A stretch of DNA of 64,000 nucleotides from assembly GCF_000768065.1 (NCBI RefSeq), contig NZ_JRKM01000001.1, positions 310,001 to 374,000 of the forward strand, in the 5' to 3' direction. Origin of the DNA: Aquabacterium sp. NJ1 (GTDB taxonomy: Bacteria > Pseudomonadota > Gammaproteobacteria > Burkholderiales > Burkholderiaceae_C). Under the pieces are notes generated by a model that worked only from the letters and a program-made list of their open reading frames with translations, did not search any database and was not told where the DNA came from. How positions within the stretch are numbered: the first letter of the stretch is position 1; every line of letters begins with the position of its first letter. This document shows, piece after piece, positions 50,312-59,475 of this stretch. Position numbers and translations under genes: made by a program.

Positions 50312-50869
50312 ATGGCCAAGAAAGCCCCTGCTGCCCCTGCCGCTGACACCCCCGCCAGCACCAAGGCCAAGCCTGTCAACAAGACCGCCACCAAGGCTGG
50401 CAGCAAGGCCAGTGCCCTGGCGGTGGGCGAGCGCGCCAAGCCGGCCACGCCCCCCTCGACGCCCTCTCGTTCGCTGGATGTCTTCCCCAACCCAGCCCCC
50501 GAGCGCGACTACGTCATCCAGTTCCAGGTGCCCGAGTTCACCTGCTTCTGCCCGCTGACCGGCCAGCCTGACTTCGCCCACTTCACCATCGACTGCATCG
50601 CCGACAAGCTGTGCATCGAACTCAAGAGCCTGAAGATGTACATGTGGAGCTACCGCAATGACGGCGCCTTCCACGAAAAGGTCACCAACGACATCCTCAC
50701 GGACATGGTGAAGGCCATCAACCCGCGTTACCTGCGCATCACGGCCAAGTGGTACGTGCGTGGCGGCATCTACACCAATGTCGTGGTCGAGCACCGCAAG
50801 AAGGGCTGGAAGCCTGCCCCCCGCGTGGACCTGCCGCAGCACAACGCGGAAACCGGCCTGCTGGGCTGA
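50312..50869 (+). CDS. queF: NADPH-dependent 7-cyano-7-deazaguanine reductase QueF
   Basis: QueF reduces preQ0 to preQ1 in queuosine synthesis for tRNA. The domain at about 60-180 is the short (type I) form. The nucleophilic Cys80 lies in FTCFCPLTGQPDF, and the QueF motif is ELKSLKMYMWSYRN. The first 55 residues are an Ala/Lys/Pro-rich extension not needed for catalysis and probably disordered, longer than in typical 150-residue members. A CbiM-like membrane protein gene follows after 27 bases and may be co-transcribed. Confidence 0.95.
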   Translation: MAKKAPAAPAADTPASTKAKPVNKTATKAGSKASALAVGERAKPATPPSTPSRSLDVFPNPAPERDYVIQFQVPEFTCFCPLTGQPDFAHFTIDCIADKLCIELKSLKMYMWSYRNDGAFHEKVTNDILTDMVKAINPRYLRITAKWYVRGGIYTNVVVEHRKKGWKPAPRVDLPQHNAETGLLG

Positions 50870-50896
50870 TCGCCTTCAGTCTGACGAGGGCTTGCC

Positions 50897-51550
50897 ATGA
50901 GCAACCTGCCGGCATGGCTGGACTGGGCCGTGCTGCTGGCGGCCCTGACACTGGCCCTGCCCTTCAAGCCCTGGCTGCCACTGCGGCATGCCCCCTTGCA
51001 AAGCCCCTGGGTGGGCGCCATGGTGCTGCTGCCCTGGGTCTGGTGGACCGAGCACCTGCTGCCCAACGGCCTGGCCCTGCATGTCAGCGGGGCCTGCCTG
51101 CTGGTCCTGATGTTCGGCTGGCCGCTGGCCATCTGGAGCCTGCTGCCGATCGGCTTCGCAGCCAAACTCATCGAGGCCCGCGCCTGGCCCAACCCCGATG
51201 CCCTGGTCACCCACATCGTCTGGCTGGGCGTGATCCCCGCCACCCTGGCCCTGCTGCTGGGGCTGCTGGTACGCCGCTGGCTGCCCAAACACCTGTTTGT
51301 CTACATCCTGGGGCGAGGCTTCGTGGCCACGGCACTGGCGGTCACGGCCACCGGCTACCTGGCCACTTTTGCCCTGCACAAGCCCGACACCATTGACGTC
51401 GAAGAATGGATGCTGGCCCACTGGCTGCTTGGCTGGGGTGAGGCCATCAGCACCGGCATGCTCACGGCCATCTTTGTGGCCTTCAAACCCGAGTGGCTAC
51501 TGACCTATTCGGACCAGCGTTACCTGCCAGGCTCACACGAGCAGCCATGA
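50897..51550 (+). CDS. CbiM-like integral membrane protein (ECF-transporter S-component/permease type)
   Basis: This 217-residue protein has about seven hydrophobic segments. Its last part, GWGEAISTGMLTAIFVAFKPEWL, resembles the end of CbiM-type proteins of energy-coupling-factor transporters (GEGxxTG then helix). The N-terminal metal-binding His motif typical of nickel or cobalt CbiM is not seen. No ATPase or CbiQ-like gene is adjacent. Its place 27 bases after queF suggests transport of a queuosine precursor as one possibility. This is inference from position only. Confidence 0.7.
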   Translation: MSNLPAWLDWAVLLAALTLALPFKPWLPLRHAPLQSPWVGAMVLLPWVWWTEHLLPNGLALHVSGACLLVLMFGWPLAIWSLLPIGFAAKLIEARAWPNPDALVTHIVWLGVIPATLALLLGLLVRRWLPKHLFVYILGRGFVATALAVTATGYLATFALHKPDTIDVEEWMLAHWLLGWGEAISTGMLTAIFVAFKPEWLLTYSDQRYLPGSHEQP

Positions 51551-51671
51551 TGTTTTCGGATAGCGGGAAATCCCCACCCGCTTTCTGCGGCCTGCAACCT
51601 GACACTGAGTTGACCAAAGGGTCAAGCTTTTCCACACAATGCCGATAGCCCGTGAAACCTGTCGAGCTTTG

Positions 51672-52838
51672 ATGAACAAACCTCTCTGGCTGCAAGCGCT
51701 GTCAAATCTGTTGCTGGGCGTGGAACCGCATCGGCGTCGCCACGTCCTGCTCGTTCTGGTCACCTTGCAGCCCTACACCGTGAACCTGGGCGTGATCATG
51801 CACTCGGTTCACCTGGGGCTGCTGGACATCCGCGTCGCGCAAGAATTGACACTGGCCAGCGTGATCACCTTCCTGGCCGTTTTCGCGCTGGTGCGCTCCG
51901 GCTGGTCACAGCGCTTTGGCGACCCCGTCCTGACCTTCCCGCATGCGCTGGTGTCCATCGCCTTGTGCATGGTGGCCTACATCCAATTGGGTGAAAACCG
52001 TGCCAACGTGATGATCCTCATCGCGCAGACCATCGTCCTGGCCATGTTCCGGCTGCGCCCCATGCAAGTGCTGATGCTGGGCGTGTTCACGATCCTGTCG
52101 CTGGGCGCCAGCATCATCGGCATGACCGCCACCAACAGCCTGAACGGCAACGGTTCTTCGGTCTGGACGCACTTCGTGGTGGGCGGCTCCACCTTGCTGA
52201 CCCTGTCCTTGATCGGCAAATGGGTGAGCGACATCCGCATCCGCATCGGCCGCCAGGCCCGTGAACTGCAAGAGGCTGTCGATACCGTCAAGCAAATGGC
52301 CACCACCGACATGCTCACCGGCGCACTCAACCGCCGGATGATGACCGACATGGCCGAAACCGAGTTACGGCTGATCGAGCGCACCGGGGCACCGATGTGC
52401 GTGGCCCTGATCGACATCGACCATTTCAAGCATGTCAACGACCACTTCGGCCACCATGCGGGGGATGCCGTGCTGCGGGGCGTCGCGCAGCACGCCCAAG
52501 GCCAGATCAGGCAGGTGGACAAGTTCTCGCGCTGGGGCGGCGAGGAGTTCCTGATCATGCTGCCCACCATCGCATCTGCCGAGGCCATGATCGCCATCGA
52601 GCGGCTGCGCCAAACGGTGGAGACGCTGAACTTCCCTGGTTACCCGCAGCTGAGGATCACCTTCTCGGCCGGCCTCGCGCAAGCGCTGCCGGGCGAATCG
52701 CTGGAACACCTCATCGAACGTGCCGACCAGGCGCTGTATGACGCCAAACACCAGGGGCGCAACCGCTGCGTGCTCGCAGGCGCCGAACTCAAGCCCCTGA
52801 CCGCGCCTCAGGCCGTCTCCGGGGAGGCCTTGTCATGA
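51672..52838 (+). CDS. Membrane-bound diguanylate cyclase (GGDEF), first of pair
   Basis: This protein makes cyclic di-GMP. From the ATG at 51672 it has 388 residues; an upstream ATG at 51639 is possible and neither has a clear ribosome site. About six hydrophobic segments (residues 20-190) form the sensor. A short coiled linker (REL, then QEAVDTVKQMATTDMLTGALNRR) leads into the GGDEF domain. The active-site loop is GGEEF in SRWGGEEFLIML and the metal site DIDHFKHVND is intact. An RxxD inhibitory site is not evident. Its 3' end overlaps the next cyclase gene by four bases. Confidence 0.9.
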   Translation: MNKPLWLQALSNLLLGVEPHRRRHVLLVLVTLQPYTVNLGVIMHSVHLGLLDIRVAQELTLASVITFLAVFALVRSGWSQRFGDPVLTFPHALVSIALCMVAYIQLGENRANVMILIAQTIVLAMFRLRPMQVLMLGVFTILSLGASIIGMTATNSLNGNGSSVWTHFVVGGSTLLTLSLIGKWVSDIRIRIGRQARELQEAVDTVKQMATTDMLTGALNRRMMTDMAETELRLIERTGAPMCVALIDIDHFKHVNDHFGHHAGDAVLRGVAQHAQGQIRQVDKFSRWGGEEFLIMLPTIASAEAMIAIERLRQTVETLNFPGYPQLRITFSAGLAQALPGESLEHLIERADQALYDAKHQGRNRCVLAGAELKPLTAPQAVSGEALS

Positions 52839-53998
52839 CCCAGTTCACCCCACCCGCACCCGCGCATGACCCGATCGTCGAGGCGGTTGGCCGACTGGTC
52901 AACCTGATCTTCGGCCCTGACCGCGCCACGCGCGCACGCACGGCGGCGATCTTGCTGTGCGCGATCATGTACGGCATCTGCTGCAGCGCCGCGTACTACG
53001 CCGCCGAAATCAACCTGATGCGCCCCTTCGCCCCCAAGCTGCTGTGGGCCACCAGCATGCCGGCGTACGTGCTGTTTTATTCCCTGGTGCGCTTTGGCAA
53101 GACCAAGCACCTCAAGGACCCCACCTTGATGCTGCCGCAGAACGTGTTCGCGCTGCTGGCCATCGCCTTTGCTTACACAGCCATTGCCCCGCATGACCGC
53201 GGCGTGGTGCTGGTGCTGATTGCCCTGGTGATGGTGTTTGGCATGTACACGCACACACCCAAGCAATCGGTGCAGATCGGGGTGCTGGCCATGCTGCTGC
53301 TGGGCCTGAGCATGGGCATCCTGGCCCACATCGACCCTGAGTACTACCCGCCCAAACTCGAGTTGCTTCGATTCGAATTGCTGCTGGGCACGGTACCCAC
53401 GCTGATCTTCTCGGCCTACCAGATCTCTTCGTGGCGCAACCGGCTGGCGGCGCAGCGGCGGGATCTGCGCGTCGCGCTGGAGCAAGTCCAGCAAATGGCC
53501 ACCCATGATGTGCTGACGGGCCTCTACAACCGCCGCTTCATGCAGGACAAGCTGGAAGATGCGGTCAAACGCTTTGACCGCTACGGTGAGCGCTTCACGG
53601 TGGTGCTGATCGACCTGGACCACTTCAAGCGCGTCAACGACCAGTACGGCCACAAGGTGGGTGACCAGGCCCTGATGGCCTTTGCCAACGCGGCGGGCAT
53701 CGTGCTGCGTGAAACCGACATCATCGCGCGCTGGGGCGGCGAGGAATTCATCTTCCTGCTGCCCAATACCAACGCGGAAAAGGCCTTGATCGCCCTGGAG
53801 CGGCTGCGCCAGACCCTGGCCAACTGCACCGTGACCGACACCGTACCTAACCTGCGCGTGAAGTTCTCGGCGGGCCTGGCCGTGCACGATACGGTGACGG
53901 CCTTGAACCACACGCTGGAGCGCGCTGACAAGGCCCTCTACCAGGCCAAGAGCGAAGGCCGGGACCGCAACGTCACGGCGCCCCCGGAGAAGCCCTGA
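52835..53998 (+). CDS. Membrane-bound diguanylate cyclase (GGDEF), second of pair
   Basis: This 387-residue protein is another diguanylate cyclase, built like the previous one. Six or so hydrophobic segments lie in about 35-205 and a GGDEF domain follows QQMATHDVLTGLYNRR. The loop is GGEEF in ARWGGEEFIFLL and the metal site is DLDHFKRVND. It begins inside the preceding gene (ATGA overlap), so the pair is translated together. The N-terminal domains are clearly different from each other, so the two probably sense different things. Confidence 0.92.
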   Translation: MTQFTPPAPAHDPIVEAVGRLVNLIFGPDRATRARTAAILLCAIMYGICCSAAYYAAEINLMRPFAPKLLWATSMPAYVLFYSLVRFGKTKHLKDPTLMLPQNVFALLAIAFAYTAIAPHDRGVVLVLIALVMVFGMYTHTPKQSVQIGVLAMLLLGLSMGILAHIDPEYYPPKLELLRFELLLGTVPTLIFSAYQISSWRNRLAAQRRDLRVALEQVQQMATHDVLTGLYNRRFMQDKLEDAVKRFDRYGERFTVVLIDLDHFKRVNDQYGHKVGDQALMAFANAAGIVLRETDIIARWGGEEFIFLLPNTNAEKALIALERLRQTLANCTVTDTVPNLRVKFSAGLAVHDTVTALNHTLERADKALYQAKSEGRDRNVTAPPEKP

Positions 53999-54053
53999 GC
54001 ACCAACTTGCCCCCGCCGCCATGGCGGCAGCGCAGGGCTGGGATAATCGCGGG

Positions 54054-55283
54054 ATGAACCCACTGCTGAAGAAACTCCAGCCCTATCCGTTCGAGCGCCT
54101 GCGCGGCCTCACGGCTGGTGTCACCCCGAACGCTGCTTACCGCCCCATCAGCCTGGGGATCGGTGAGCCCAAGCACCCTACTCCGGCCTTCATCAAGGAG
54201 GCCCTGACCGCCGCGCTGGACGGCCTGGCCAGCTACCCGGCCACCGCTGGCGAACCCGCCTTGCGCGAGGCGTGCGCCGCCTGGGTCGAGCGCCGCTACG
54301 GGCTCAAGCTGAATGCCGCCACCCAGATCCTGCCCGTCAACGGCTCGCGCGAGGCCCTGTTCGCCCTGGCCCAGACCGTGATCGACCCCAGCCAGCATCG
54401 GGATGCGGGCGGCCCGGCTGTCGTCTGCCCCAACCCGTTCTATCAGATCTACGAAGGCGCCGCCTTGCTGGCTGGCGCCCGCGTGGTGTTCGCCAACTCC
54501 GACCCGGCTCGCAACTTCGCGGCCGACTGGTCTTCCATCCCTGAATCTGTCTGGGCCACGACGCAGTTGCTGTATGTGTGCTCGCCCGGCAACCCCACCG
54601 GTGCCGTGATGCCGCTGGACGAATGGCAACGCCTCTTCGCCTTGAGCGACCGCTTCGGTTTCGTGATCGCCTCCGACGAGTGCTACTCCGAGATCTACTT
54701 CCGCGAAGGCGCCGACGCCGCACCGCTGGGCGGCCTGGAAGCCGCCGCCAAGTTGGGCCGCAACGACTTCAAGAACCTGATCGCGCTGACCAGCCTGTCC
54801 AAACGCTCGAACGTGCCCGGCCTGCGCTCCGGCTTCGTCATGGGCGACGCGGCCATCATGAAGGCCTTCCTGCTCTACCGCACCTACCACGGCAGCGCCA
54901 TGAGCCCGGCCGTGCAGCGCGCCAGCGTGGCGGCCTGGAACGACGAAGCCCACGTGGTGGAAAACCGCGCGCTCTACCGCCAGAAGTTCGAACGCGTCAC
55001 CCCCATCCTGGCCTCGGTCATGGATGTGGCCCTGCCCGACGCCAGCTTCTACCTCTGGGCCAAAGTGCCGAGTCACATCTGCGGCGGCAGCGACGAAACC
55101 TTCACCCGCGAGCTGCTGGCTCAATACAATGTGGCCGTTTTGCCCGGTAGCTATCTGGCGCGCGAAGCCAAGGGCGTGAACCCGGGCCAAGGCCGAATCC
55201 GCATGGCGCTGGTCGCCGGCGTCGACGAATGTGTCGAAGCTGCCGAGCGCATCAAGGCCTTCATCCAATCCCAATCCGTCTGA
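54054..55283 (+). CDS. dapC: Succinyldiaminopimelate transaminase DapC
   Basis: DapC moves the amino group from glutamate to N-succinyl-2-amino-6-ketopimelate in the succinylase branch of lysine and meso-diaminopimelate synthesis. It is a fold-type I aminotransferase of 409 residues from the ATG at 54054. The sequence starts MNPLLKKLQPYPFERL. It has the PLP lysine near SLSKRSNVPGLRSGF, YVCSPGNPTGAV and a C-terminal RIRMALVAG. It is 15 bases upstream of dapD. The chosen start avoids 11 residues that would extend into a low-complexity lead. Confidence 0.94.
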   Translation: MNPLLKKLQPYPFERLRGLTAGVTPNAAYRPISLGIGEPKHPTPAFIKEALTAALDGLASYPATAGEPALREACAAWVERRYGLKLNAATQILPVNGSREALFALAQTVIDPSQHRDAGGPAVVCPNPFYQIYEGAALLAGARVVFANSDPARNFAADWSSIPESVWATTQLLYVCSPGNPTGAVMPLDEWQRLFALSDRFGFVIASDECYSEIYFREGADAAPLGGLEAAAKLGRNDFKNLIALTSLSKRSNVPGLRSGFVMGDAAIMKAFLLYRTYHGSAMSPAVQRASVAAWNDEAHVVENRALYRQKFERVTPILASVMDVALPDASFYLWAKVPSHICGGSDETFTRELLAQYNVAVLPGSYLAREAKGVNPGQGRIRMALVAGVDECVEAAERIKAFIQSQSV

Positions 55284-55298
55284 ATTCGAGAGAACAAC

Positions 55299-56123
55299 AT
55301 GACCCAAGCTCTGCAAACCGTCATCGACAACGCCTGGGAACAGCGCACTTCGCTGTCCGCCGCCAGCGCACCCGCTGAAATCCGCGACGCCGTCAACCAC
55401 ATCATCGACGCCCTGGACGGCGGCAAGCTGCGCGTGGCCGAAAAGATCGACGGTGACTGGGTGACCCACCAGTGGCTCAAGAAGGCCGTGCTGCTGTCCT
55501 TCCGCCTCAACGACAACGTGCCCATGGGCGACGGCCCCCTGCAGTTCTACGACAAGGTGCCCACCAAGTACGCCGGCTGGAGCGAAGAACAGCTGCGCGC
55601 CTCGGGCGTGCGCGTGGTGCCACCCGCTGTGGCCCGCCGTGGCAGCTTCCAGGCCAAGAACGTGATCCTGATGCCCTCCTACGTGAACATCGGCGCATAC
55701 GTTGACGAAGGCACCATGGTCGACACCTGGGCCACCGTGGGTTCCTGCGCCCAGATCGGCAAGAACGTGCACCTGTCCGGCGGCGTCGGCATCGGTGGCG
55801 TGCTGGAGCCCCTGCAAGCCAACCCCACCATCATCGAAGACAACTGCTTCATCGGTGCCCGCTCCGAAGTGGTGGAAGGCGTGATCGTGGAAGAGAACTC
55901 GGTGATCTCGATGGGCGTGTACATCGGCCAGTCCACCAAGATTTATGACCGCGCCACCGGCGAAGTCAGCTACGGCCGCATCCCAGCCGGTTCCGTGGTG
56001 GTGTCGGGCAACCTGCCCTCGACCGACGGCAAGTACTCGCTGTACTGCGCCGTGATCGTCAAGCGCGTGGACGCCCAGACCCGCTCCAAGACCAGCATCA
56101 ACGACCTGCTGCGCGGCGCCTGA
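55299..56123 (+). CDS. dapD: Tetrahydrodipicolinate N-succinyltransferase DapD
   Basis: DapD transfers succinyl from succinyl-CoA to tetrahydrodipicolinate. The 274-residue protein ends in a left-handed beta helix of hexapeptide repeats (about 120-235), with [14 protein letters not shown] and [20 protein letters not shown]. The length equals the E. coli enzyme (274). The ATG is preceded by GAGAGAAC. It is followed by the pilU gene after 53 bases and dapE after that, so three steps of the pathway are almost contiguous. Confidence 0.97.
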   Translation: MTQALQTVIDNAWEQRTSLSAASAPAEIRDAVNHIIDALDGGKLRVAEKIDGDWVTHQWLKKAVLLSFRLNDNVPMGDGPLQFYDKVPTKYAGWSEEQLRASGVRVVPPAVARRGSFQAKNVILMPSYVNIGAYVDEGTMVDTWATVGSCAQIGKNVHLSGGVGIGGVLEPLQANPTIIEDNCFIGARSEVVEGVIVEENSVISMGVYIGQSTKIYDRATGEVSYGRIPAGSVVVSGNLPSTDGKYSLYCAVIVKRVDAQTRSKTSINDLLRGA

Positions 56124-56176
56124 TCGCAGCCGCGACCTGATCTTTCACAGCATCTGATTCAACCAGGAGCACATTG

Positions 56177-57358
56177 ATGAGTGGTGGCAATCTCGAACGG
56201 GTCTTGCGCTTGATGGCCGAGAAGAAGGCGTCCGACGTCTTCCTGTCTGCGCGCACGCCCATCCTCATCAAGCTCCATGGCCAGATCATGCAGTTGACGG
56301 ATCAGGTGCTGAGCCCGTCCCAGCCACGCCAACTGCTGTCGGAGATGATCTCTTCGACGCAAATGGAAGAGCTGGACGAGACCGGTGAATTGAACCTGGG
56401 CATCACCATCCCCGGTGTGGCCATCTTCCGCTTGAGCGCGTTCAAGCAACGTGGCTCGGTGGCGGCCGTGTTCCGCTACATCCCGTCGGACATCCCCCCG
56501 CTGGATTCGCTCAACGTGCCCGATGTGCTGGGCGACCTGATCCTGGAGAAGCGTGGCCTGATCCTGCTGGCCGGTGCCACCGGCGCCGGTAAAAGCACCA
56601 CGCTGGCCGCCATGCTGGAGCACCGCAACCAGCGCATGACCGGCCACATCCTCACCATTGAAGACCCGCTGGAATTCCTGTTCACCAACAAGAAGTCCAT
56701 CGTGAACCAGCGTGAAGTGGGCCGCGATACACAATCGCTGCAAGTGGGCCTGAAGAACGCGCTGCGCCAGGCACCTGATTGCATCCTGATCGGCGAAATC
56801 CGTGACCGTGAAACCATGACGGCGGCGATCTCGTACGCGCTGTCGGGCCACCTGGTGCTGTCCACCCTGCACGCCAACAACAGCTACCACGCGCTGGGCC
56901 GTATCCTGTCGTTCTACACGCCGGAAGCACGCCCTGCGCTGCTGAGCGACCTGGCCTCGGGCCTCAAGGCCATCGTGTCGCAACGTCTGTTGAAGTCGAC
57001 CACAGGCGGGCGTGTGCCGGCCGTGGAAGTGCTGCTCAACACGCAACTGGTGTCCGAGATGATCGTCAAGGGCGACTTCACCGGCGTGAAGGAAGCGCTG
57101 GAGAAGTCCATGGCCGAAGGCTCGCAGAGCTACGAGCAGGACATCGCCCGCCTCATCAACGAAGGCATGGTCACGCGCGACGAAGGCCTGATCCACGCCG
57201 ACTCGCCCACCAACCTCATGTGGCGCCTGCAAAACGACATGGGCAACAAGACCAAGCTCGCGCCCAAGGTTGAAGAGCAGGACGACGGCCCGTCGTTCAC
57301 CGAGATCACACTGGACGTCAACAACGACGACCAGAACTTCTCGTCCACCCGTTTCTGA
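56177..57358 (+). CDS. pilU: Type IV pilus retraction ATPase, PilU type
   Basis: PilT/PilU ATPases pull type IV pili back for twitching motility and DNA uptake. The 393-residue protein has the N-terminal PAS-like half and a RecA-type domain with Walker [10 protein letters not shown] at 133-141, IEDPLEF and [10 protein letters not shown]. The C-terminal tail ([16 protein letters not shown]) resembles PilU rather than PilT. AGGAG lies eight bases before the ATG at 56177. It stands between dapD and dapE, with no other pilus gene in view. Confidence 0.88.
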   Translation: MSGGNLERVLRLMAEKKASDVFLSARTPILIKLHGQIMQLTDQVLSPSQPRQLLSEMISSTQMEELDETGELNLGITIPGVAIFRLSAFKQRGSVAAVFRYIPSDIPPLDSLNVPDVLGDLILEKRGLILLAGATGAGKSTTLAAMLEHRNQRMTGHILTIEDPLEFLFTNKKSIVNQREVGRDTQSLQVGLKNALRQAPDCILIGEIRDRETMTAAISYALSGHLVLSTLHANNSYHALGRILSFYTPEARPALLSDLASGLKAIVSQRLLKSTTGGRVPAVEVLLNTQLVSEMIVKGDFTGVKEALEKSMAEGSQSYEQDIARLINEGMVTRDEGLIHADSPTNLMWRLQNDMGNKTKLAPKVEEQDDGPSFTEITLDVNNDDQNFSSTRF

Positions 57359-57366
57359 TACCACTC

Positions 57367-58521
57367 ATGACCGCTACCGTGCGCCTCACCGAGGCGCTGA
57401 TCGCACGCCAGTCCGTCACCCCTGAAGACCACGGTTGCCAGGACCTGATGGCCGAGCGCCTGCGCGCCATCGGCTTTGAATGCCAGACCCTGGTCTACGG
57501 GCCGCAGGCCGCGCCGGTCACCAATCTGTGGGCCATCAAGCGTGGCAGCGGTCACGCCAGTGGTTCGCCCTTGCTCGTGTTTGCCGGCCATACCGACGTG
57601 GTGCCCACAGGCCCGCTGGACCAATGGACCAGCCCGCCCTTCGTGCCCAGCTACCGCGATGGCCTGCTGTATGGCCGCGGCGCCGCCGACATGAAGACCT
57701 CGCTGGCCGCCATGATCGTGGCCAGCGAAGAGTTCGTGGCAGCCCACCCCCAACACCAAGGCAGCATCGCCTTCCTGATCACCAGCGACGAAGAAGGCCC
57801 GTCTGTGGACGGCACCGTCAAGGTGTGCGAGTGGCTGCAGCAACGCGGCGAGCGCCTGGACGCCTGCATCGTGGGCGAACCCACCTCGGTCAAGCAGGTG
57901 GGCGACATGATCAAGAACGGCCGACGCGGCTCGCTCTCCGGCAAGCTGCGCATCAAGGGCGTGCAAGGCCACATCGCCTACCCGCACCTGGCCAGGAACC
58001 CGATCCACCTGGCCGCGCCGGCCCTGGCCGAGCTCACCACCATCGTCTGGGACGAGGGCAACGACCACTTCCCGCCCACCAGCTGGCAGATGTCCAACAT
58101 CCATGCAGGCACGGGCGCCAACAACGTCATTCCCGGCGAACTGGTCATCGACTTCAACTTCCGCTTCTCGACCGAGTCCACACCTGAAAGCCTGCAGAGC
58201 CGCCTTGAAGACGTGCTCAAGCGCCACGGCCTGGACTTCCACATCGACTGGACGCTCGGCGGTCGCCCCTTCCTGACACGCCGCGGCCCGTTGGTTGACG
58301 CCATGGCCGAGGCCATCAAGCGCGTGACCGGCATCGACACCGAACTGTCCACCACCGGTGGCACCTCAGACGGGCGCTTCATCGCGCAGATCTGCCCGCA
58401 GGTGGTCGAGTTCGGCCCCGTCAACGCCAGCATCCACAAGATCGACGAACACGTGGCCGTGGCCGACATCGAGCCACTCAAGGACATCTACAAGCAGACG
58501 CTGGAAAGGCTGCTGGCGTGA
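57367..58521 (+). CDS. dapE: Succinyl-diaminopimelate desuccinylase DapE
   Basis: DapE removes succinate to give LL-diaminopimelate, the step after DapC. The 384-residue zinc peptidase-like protein has the metal motifs [11 protein letters not shown] and [11 protein letters not shown], then SDEEGP with the catalytic glutamate, and [15 protein letters not shown] near the end. The start at 57367 gives [21 protein letters not shown], as in the family. The gene follows pilU by eight bases and shares one base of its stop codon with the prmB start. Confidence 0.97.
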   Translation: MTATVRLTEALIARQSVTPEDHGCQDLMAERLRAIGFECQTLVYGPQAAPVTNLWAIKRGSGHASGSPLLVFAGHTDVVPTGPLDQWTSPPFVPSYRDGLLYGRGAADMKTSLAAMIVASEEFVAAHPQHQGSIAFLITSDEEGPSVDGTVKVCEWLQQRGERLDACIVGEPTSVKQVGDMIKNGRRGSLSGKLRIKGVQGHIAYPHLARNPIHLAAPALAELTTIVWDEGNDHFPPTSWQMSNIHAGTGANNVIPGELVIDFNFRFSTESTPESLQSRLEDVLKRHGLDFHIDWTLGGRPFLTRRGPLVDAMAEAIKRVTGIDTELSTTGGTSDGRFIAQICPQVVEFGPVNASIHKIDEHVAVADIEPLKDIYKQTLERLLA

Positions 58522-59408
58522 TGGGCGACACCATGACCGTCATCCAGCTGATCGAACAAAGCGCGGACCGCCTGGAGCAAGCCCAGGTGGGCTATGGCCA
58601 CGGCACCACCAATGCTTTCGACGAAGCCGCCTGGCTCGTGATGTGGCGCCTGGGCCTGCCCATCGATGACCTGGACGGCGCGGCCGATCAAGCCGTGTCA
58701 CCCGACCAGACCGAGCAGGTGCGCCAGCTCATCGAGGAGCGCATCACCACCCGCAAACCCGCGGCCTACCTGACGAAGCAAGCCTGGTTGCAAGGCGTGC
58801 CCTTCTATGTGGATGAGCGCGCCATCGTGCCCCGTTCCTTCATCGCCGAGCTGCTCGCCGAAGGCACCATTGATGACTGGCTCAGCGACAAGACCCGTCG
58901 TGTGCTGGACCTGTGCACCGGCAACGGCAGCCTGGCCGTGCTCGCCGCCATGGCCTACCCGGACGTGACGGTCGATGGCGCCGACATCAGCCCGGACGCC
59001 CTGGCCGTGGCCCGCATCAATGTGGACCAGCACCAGCTGGCCGATCGCATCACGCTGCTGCAAAGCGACGGTCTGCAATCGGTCAAGGGCCCGTATGACC
59101 TGATCCTGTGCAACCCGCCCTATGTGAACGCCCAGTCCATGAAGGCGCTGCCCGCCGAATACAAGGCCGAGCCCGAACTGGCCCTGGCCTCCGGCGACGA
59201 TGGCATGGACTTCACCCGCCAGTTGATCGCCGACCTGCGCGCCCAACCCGATCGCTACATGACGCCCGAAGCCGTGCTCGTGCTGGAGATCGGCAACGAG
59301 CGCGAACACTTCGAGCGCGCCTTCCCCGATCTGCCTGTGTTCTGGCTGCCAACCTCGTCCGGCGACGACCAGGTGCTGCTGGTCACCCGCGAAGCCCTGC
59401 TGGCCTGA
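58521..59408 (+). CDS. prmB: 50S ribosomal protein L3 glutamine methyltransferase PrmB
   Basis: PrmB N5-methylates a glutamine of ribosomal protein L3. The 295-residue protein has the N-terminal helical part and a Rossmann methyltransferase domain with DLCTGNGSLA at 130-139 and the catalytic NPPY at 198-201. The start at 58521 overlaps the dapE stop by one base (TGATG); an internal ATG at 58533 is also possible. The end, SGDDQVLLVTREALL, is typical for PrmB. Confidence 0.95.
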   Translation: MGDTMTVIQLIEQSADRLEQAQVGYGHGTTNAFDEAAWLVMWRLGLPIDDLDGAADQAVSPDQTEQVRQLIEERITTRKPAAYLTKQAWLQGVPFYVDERAIVPRSFIAELLAEGTIDDWLSDKTRRVLDLCTGNGSLAVLAAMAYPDVTVDGADISPDALAVARINVDQHQLADRITLLQSDGLQSVKGPYDLILCNPPYVNAQSMKALPAEYKAEPELALASGDDGMDFTRQLIADLRAQPDRYMTPEAVLVLEIGNEREHFERAFPDLPVFWLPTSSGDDQVLLVTREALLA

Positions 59409-59475
59409 GTCCTTGCCTTAGACTGCGCACGCTCTGCGTGCCCATCAGGCGCGCCCCCGTTTTACTGATTGCCCC

